From positions 178,888 through 242,887 of the forward strand of contig NZ_JALLIY010000013.1 of assembly GCF_023242315.1 (NCBI RefSeq): a stretch of 64,000 bases of DNA. Direction: 5' to 3'. The number at the start of each line of letters is the position of its first letter. Positions within the stretch are counted from its first letter, which is position 1. The translations under genes were made by a program, and so were the position numbers. The notes under the pieces were generated by a model. It searched no databases and was not told where the DNA came from. It saw only the letters and a list, made by a program, of their open reading frames with translations. Positions 61,623 to 64,000 of the stretch are shown here, in pieces. The DNA comes from Pseudomonas sp. MWU13-2105. GTDB lineage: Bacteria > Pseudomonadota > Gammaproteobacteria > Pseudomonadales > Pseudomonadaceae.

Positions 61623-62993
61623 ATGTCCGAACACAGACACAACCTCGATGCGCTGTACCGCGAGTTGGACTGGTTGAGCTGCATCATCGACCAGGCGGTG
61701 GCCTGTTACCTGCAACAGGACGGCTATGAGAGCCTGGGCGAAGATATTCCGCCTCCTGAACTGGATTCCGAGCGAAGCGTGTATGCCCGCCAGGTTCTGG
61801 ACTGGCGGCTCGACGCCGCGGAACGTCTGACCCTGGCGTTGGCCCTGGCCCCGCACCTGCGCCCCGAAGTGCTGGACAAGTTCTTTGGTGTCAACGGTTT
61901 GACCGGGCGCGGCTTCAGCGAATTCGGTGGCGCGACCGAACGGCACTTCAGCGGTTTTCTGCCGACCGGGCAAACCCTGGTCTTTCTGCTGAGTGCCAAC
62001 CACCCGGGCAGGCGCCTGGAAGTCATGCGCATCCTGGCTCCGCAACACCGTTTCGCGGCCGAGCAGTTGCTCAGCCTGGAGCGCGGTGATGAGCGGCTGC
62101 CGATGCTCGCGGGCGTGCTGGCGTTGTCGGATCAGTGGCTGCACTACCTGTTGAGCGGCGAGCAGGTGCGCCCGGAACTGAGCCCGGCGTTTCCGGCCAG
62201 CCCGATCAGCACGCCGCTGCACTGGCGCGACCTGGTGCTGGATTACAGCGTCATGGCGCAGGTGGATGAAGTCCGCACCTGGCTGACCCACGGCCAGACA
62301 CTGATGCAGGACTGGGGATTGGCGAGCAAGGTCAAGCCCGGTTACCGCACGGTGTTTCATGGCCCGCCGGGTACCGGCAAGACCCTCACCGCCGCGCTGC
62401 TGGGCAAGTCCAGTGGCCGCGAGGTGTATCGGGTCGACCTGTCGATGGTGGTCTCGAAGTACATCGGCGAAACCGAAAAGAACCTGGGCAAGGTCTTCGA
62501 TGTGGCCAGCTACAAGGACTGGATTCTGTTTTTTGACGAAGCCGATGCGCTGTTCGGCAAGCGCACCAGCGCCAACAGTTCCAACGATCGCCACGCCAAC
62601 CAGCAGACCGGTTACCTGCTGCAGCGTATCGAAGACTTTCCCGGCACGGTGATCCTGGCCACCAACCTCAAGGCCAATATGGATGAGGCGTTTACCCGGC
62701 GTTTCCAGTCAATGATCCATTTCAACATGCCTTCGGCGGCACAGCGCCTGCAGCTGTGGCGGAACGCCTTTGACGGCGTCTGCGAGCTGGAGGCGGATGT
62801 CGATCTGCCGCAGCTGGCACAGGATCATGAACTGGCCGGCGGCGCGATCATCAACGTACTGCGCTATTGCGCCCTCAACGCCATCAACCGCGGCCAGCGC
62901 CGCGTGCGCCACGGCGATCTGATCGAGGGCATCAAGCGCGAGTTCCGCAAGGACAACAAGACCATCCAGGTGGCCAGGAGTCATGTCAGATGA
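61623..62993 (+). CDS. eCIS AAA+ ATPase (Pvc15-like)
   Basis: A 456-residue AAA+ ATPase with Walker A GPPGTGKT (residues 247-254), Walker B ILFFDEADALF with Asp305/Glu306, a NQQTGYLLQRIEDFPGTVILATN sensor-1 region and arginine-finger region FTRRFQSMIHF. The N-terminal 200 residues are a helical adaptor domain. Pvc15-type ATPases are needed for loading cargo or for particle assembly in PVC. Its stop overlaps the ATG of the last gene. Confidence 0.94.
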   Translation: MSEHRHNLDALYRELDWLSCIIDQAVACYLQQDGYESLGEDIPPPELDSERSVYARQVLDWRLDAAERLTLALALAPHLRPEVLDKFFGVNGLTGRGFSEFGGATERHFSGFLPTGQTLVFLLSANHPGRRLEVMRILAPQHRFAAEQLLSLERGDERLPMLAGVLALSDQWLHYLLSGEQVRPELSPAFPASPISTPLHWRDLVLDYSVMAQVDEVRTWLTHGQTLMQDWGLASKVKPGYRTVFHGPPGTGKTLTAALLGKSSGREVYRVDLSMVVSKYIGETEKNLGKVFDVASYKDWILFFDEADALFGKRTSANSSNDRHANQQTGYLLQRIEDFPGTVILATNLKANMDEAFTRRFQSMIHFNMPSAAQRLQLWRNAFDGVCELEADVDLPQLAQDHELAGGAIINVLRYCALNAINRGQRRVRHGDLIEGIKREFRKDNKTIQVARSHVR

Positions 62994-63649
62994 GCGAGCT
63001 CACCCACCAGAGCAGGAAAACGCCGGACAATCCGGGCACTGCCAGTGTCCGCCAGCGCCAGGGCGCCGCCGTCTTGCAGGACAACCGTGCCGCGAGCGTC
63101 CAGGCCAAGCCGACGATGCAGATGAAGGTGGGAGTGAATATCAATGACGATGAGGGCTTGGAGAGGGAGGCTGATGTGATGGGCGCGCGTGCCAAGCATC
63201 AATCCATTGCCCAGGGAAAGTTGCAGGGGGGCGAAGAACATATTGCCCAACTGCAGCGTTTTGATGCAGTTGTTGGCGCGCCCATTCAGCTGGAGAACAA
63301 GCTGTCCATGCATGTGTCCCCAAGCGATACAAGAAAAGCTGGCAGGCTTGGAATTGATACAGGCGCACAAGTTAGGGCGTTGATAGCGACAGGGGTACTG
63401 CAAGACTTGAAGCACTCGCGCATTGCATTGAACGAATCAATACAGGTACGTGAGGCGGAACCGAATCCTGATGTCGGACATGCCGATAGAATCGTTCGGG
63501 AAAAAGCCTGGTTGGCGCAGTTGGACGTGGCGATCGCGCCACTTGAGATCGCAAGGCAAGCAGAAAATAGAAACCCGATTAGCAAGCCGCCGCCACCATC
63601 AGGCCCTGGTTGGCAAAAACCAGTCGGGAATGTATGGGGGCATGGTTGA
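62990..63649 (+). CDS. Candidate eCIS cargo or cargo-adaptor protein
   Basis: A 219-residue protein. Residues 1-50 are polar and low-complexity, like packaging leaders of eCIS cargo. Next comes KVGVNINDDEGLEREADVMGARA, matching the ND(D)-x-GLEREADVMG motif commonly seen at the start of DUF4157-like and eCIS-associated proteins. The rest is unfamiliar and ends in a Pro/Gly-rich tail (SKPPPPSGPGW). Base composition drops after about 63240. The start overlaps the ATPase stop (ATGA). No catalytic motif is seen, so toxin activity cannot be claimed. Confidence 0.72.
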   Translation: MSELTHQSRKTPDNPGTASVRQRQGAAVLQDNRAASVQAKPTMQMKVGVNINDDEGLEREADVMGARAKHQSIAQGKLQGGEEHIAQLQRFDAVVGAPIQLENKLSMHVSPSDTRKAGRLGIDTGAQVRALIATGVLQDLKHSRIALNESIQVREAEPNPDVGHADRIVREKAWLAQLDVAIAPLEIARQAENRNPISKPPPPSGPGWQKPVGNVWGHG

Positions 63650-64000
63650 TCCGCGCGCCTTAAAGACTATCCGGATCGCCGAAAAACATTTTGACTTGGC
63701 TCTAGGACGGTAGTTTCAGTTTGAAAAAATCTTGATATGCCCCCAATTTTGCCCCCAATCCTATGCCGTACACGAGCGATCACGAATGGCGACTCCTGAC
63801 GAAATCCAGTATGGCTCTGGGTGCGTAACCGGAACATATCGCTTAAGAGGCGGGCATGATGTCTCTGCCAACCAGTGGTTTGATGCTGATATGAATCGAC
63901 TTCCCTAATCGGAGATAAGCACGAAACCTGCGCCCTCAATAGAGCTCATTTACTGCGGCGCGGTGAGTCAGAGTAGGGCTAACGTACGCATAACCGATCG
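63650..64000. other. Region after the eCIS locus without a supported gene
   Basis: About 350 bases that are more AT-rich than the core. It contains two direct copies of TGCCCCCAAT, at 63738-63747 and 63750-63759, with a 12-base period. No frame with a ribosome-binding site or recognisable product was found on either strand. It may be the right edge of the island or the remains of an adjacent mobile element. Confidence 0.4.

Noticed and set aside
40641..63649. Interpretation as prophage or R-type tailocin
   Set aside because: No holin, endolysin, capsid, terminase or phage regulator. DUF4255, DUF5908, a Pvc15-type AAA+ ATPase and the tape-measure C-terminus are eCIS-specific.
63667..63939. 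90-codon minus-strand frame after the last eCIS gene
   Set aside because: Composition is random-like with no domain, and no convincing ribosome-binding site.

Overview
The window is a high-GC gammaproteobacterial chromosome segment. Several things point to Pseudomonas, most likely the P. fluorescens group: cti next to metH, a MexEF-OprN type pump, Pseudomonas-type REP/REPIN palindromes, the cysI-DUF934 pair, sohB, nfuA and the cobalamin-linked cbtB-cbtA-cobE-cobM group. Most of it is ordinary core genome. The right third (about 40.6-63.65 kb) is an accessory island.

Left part (0-17 kb): sohB is followed by a very large LRR/NEL-type putative ubiquitin-ligase toxin. Then come the assimilatory sulfite reductase pair cysI-DUF934 (minus strand), a 37-residue membrane peptide, a periplasmic sugar-binding-type protein, a DUF2970 membrane protein, cobalamin-dependent methionine synthase metH (minus), the cytochrome-like fatty-acid cis/trans isomerase cti and the Fe-S carrier nfuA. 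A strong terminator and a REPIN close this block.

Middle part (17.5-40 kb): a Nudix hydrolase gene lies beside a B12 module in which a cobalamin riboswitch precedes cbtB, cbtA, cobE and cobM. Next is a signalling cluster: a stand-alone receiver facing a CHASE3-GAF hybrid kinase with three receivers, then CheR, CheB, a receiver-kinase hybrid and a receiver. A HEAT/TPR protein, a bestrophin-type channel, a PTS-EIIC/EAL fusion and two unusual secreted proteins follow. One of these is Gly-Tyr rich and the other HAF-repeat-like. The mexE-mexF-oprN operon ends in a clear rho-independent terminator.

Right part (40.6-63.65 kb): fifteen co-directional, tightly packed genes, many overlapping, encode an extracellular contractile injection system (eCIS; PVC/Afp-like). 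The order is DUF4255 cap (Pvc16-like), an unknown protein, sheath, two tube proteins, DUF5908 (Pvc6-like), LysM baseplate protein, VgrG-like spike, PAAR tip, gp25, two J-like baseplate proteins, tape measure, three unassigned proteins, AAA+ ATPase (Pvc15-like), and a terminal gene with the LEREAD-type motif seen in eCIS-associated proteins. No capsid, terminase, lysis or replication genes are present, so this is not a prophage, and no TssJLM membrane complex is present, so it is not a T6SS. The three unassigned genes between the tape measure and the ATPase, and the chimeric last gene, are the most promising unexplored material: candidate fibre, pore-forming or cargo components.
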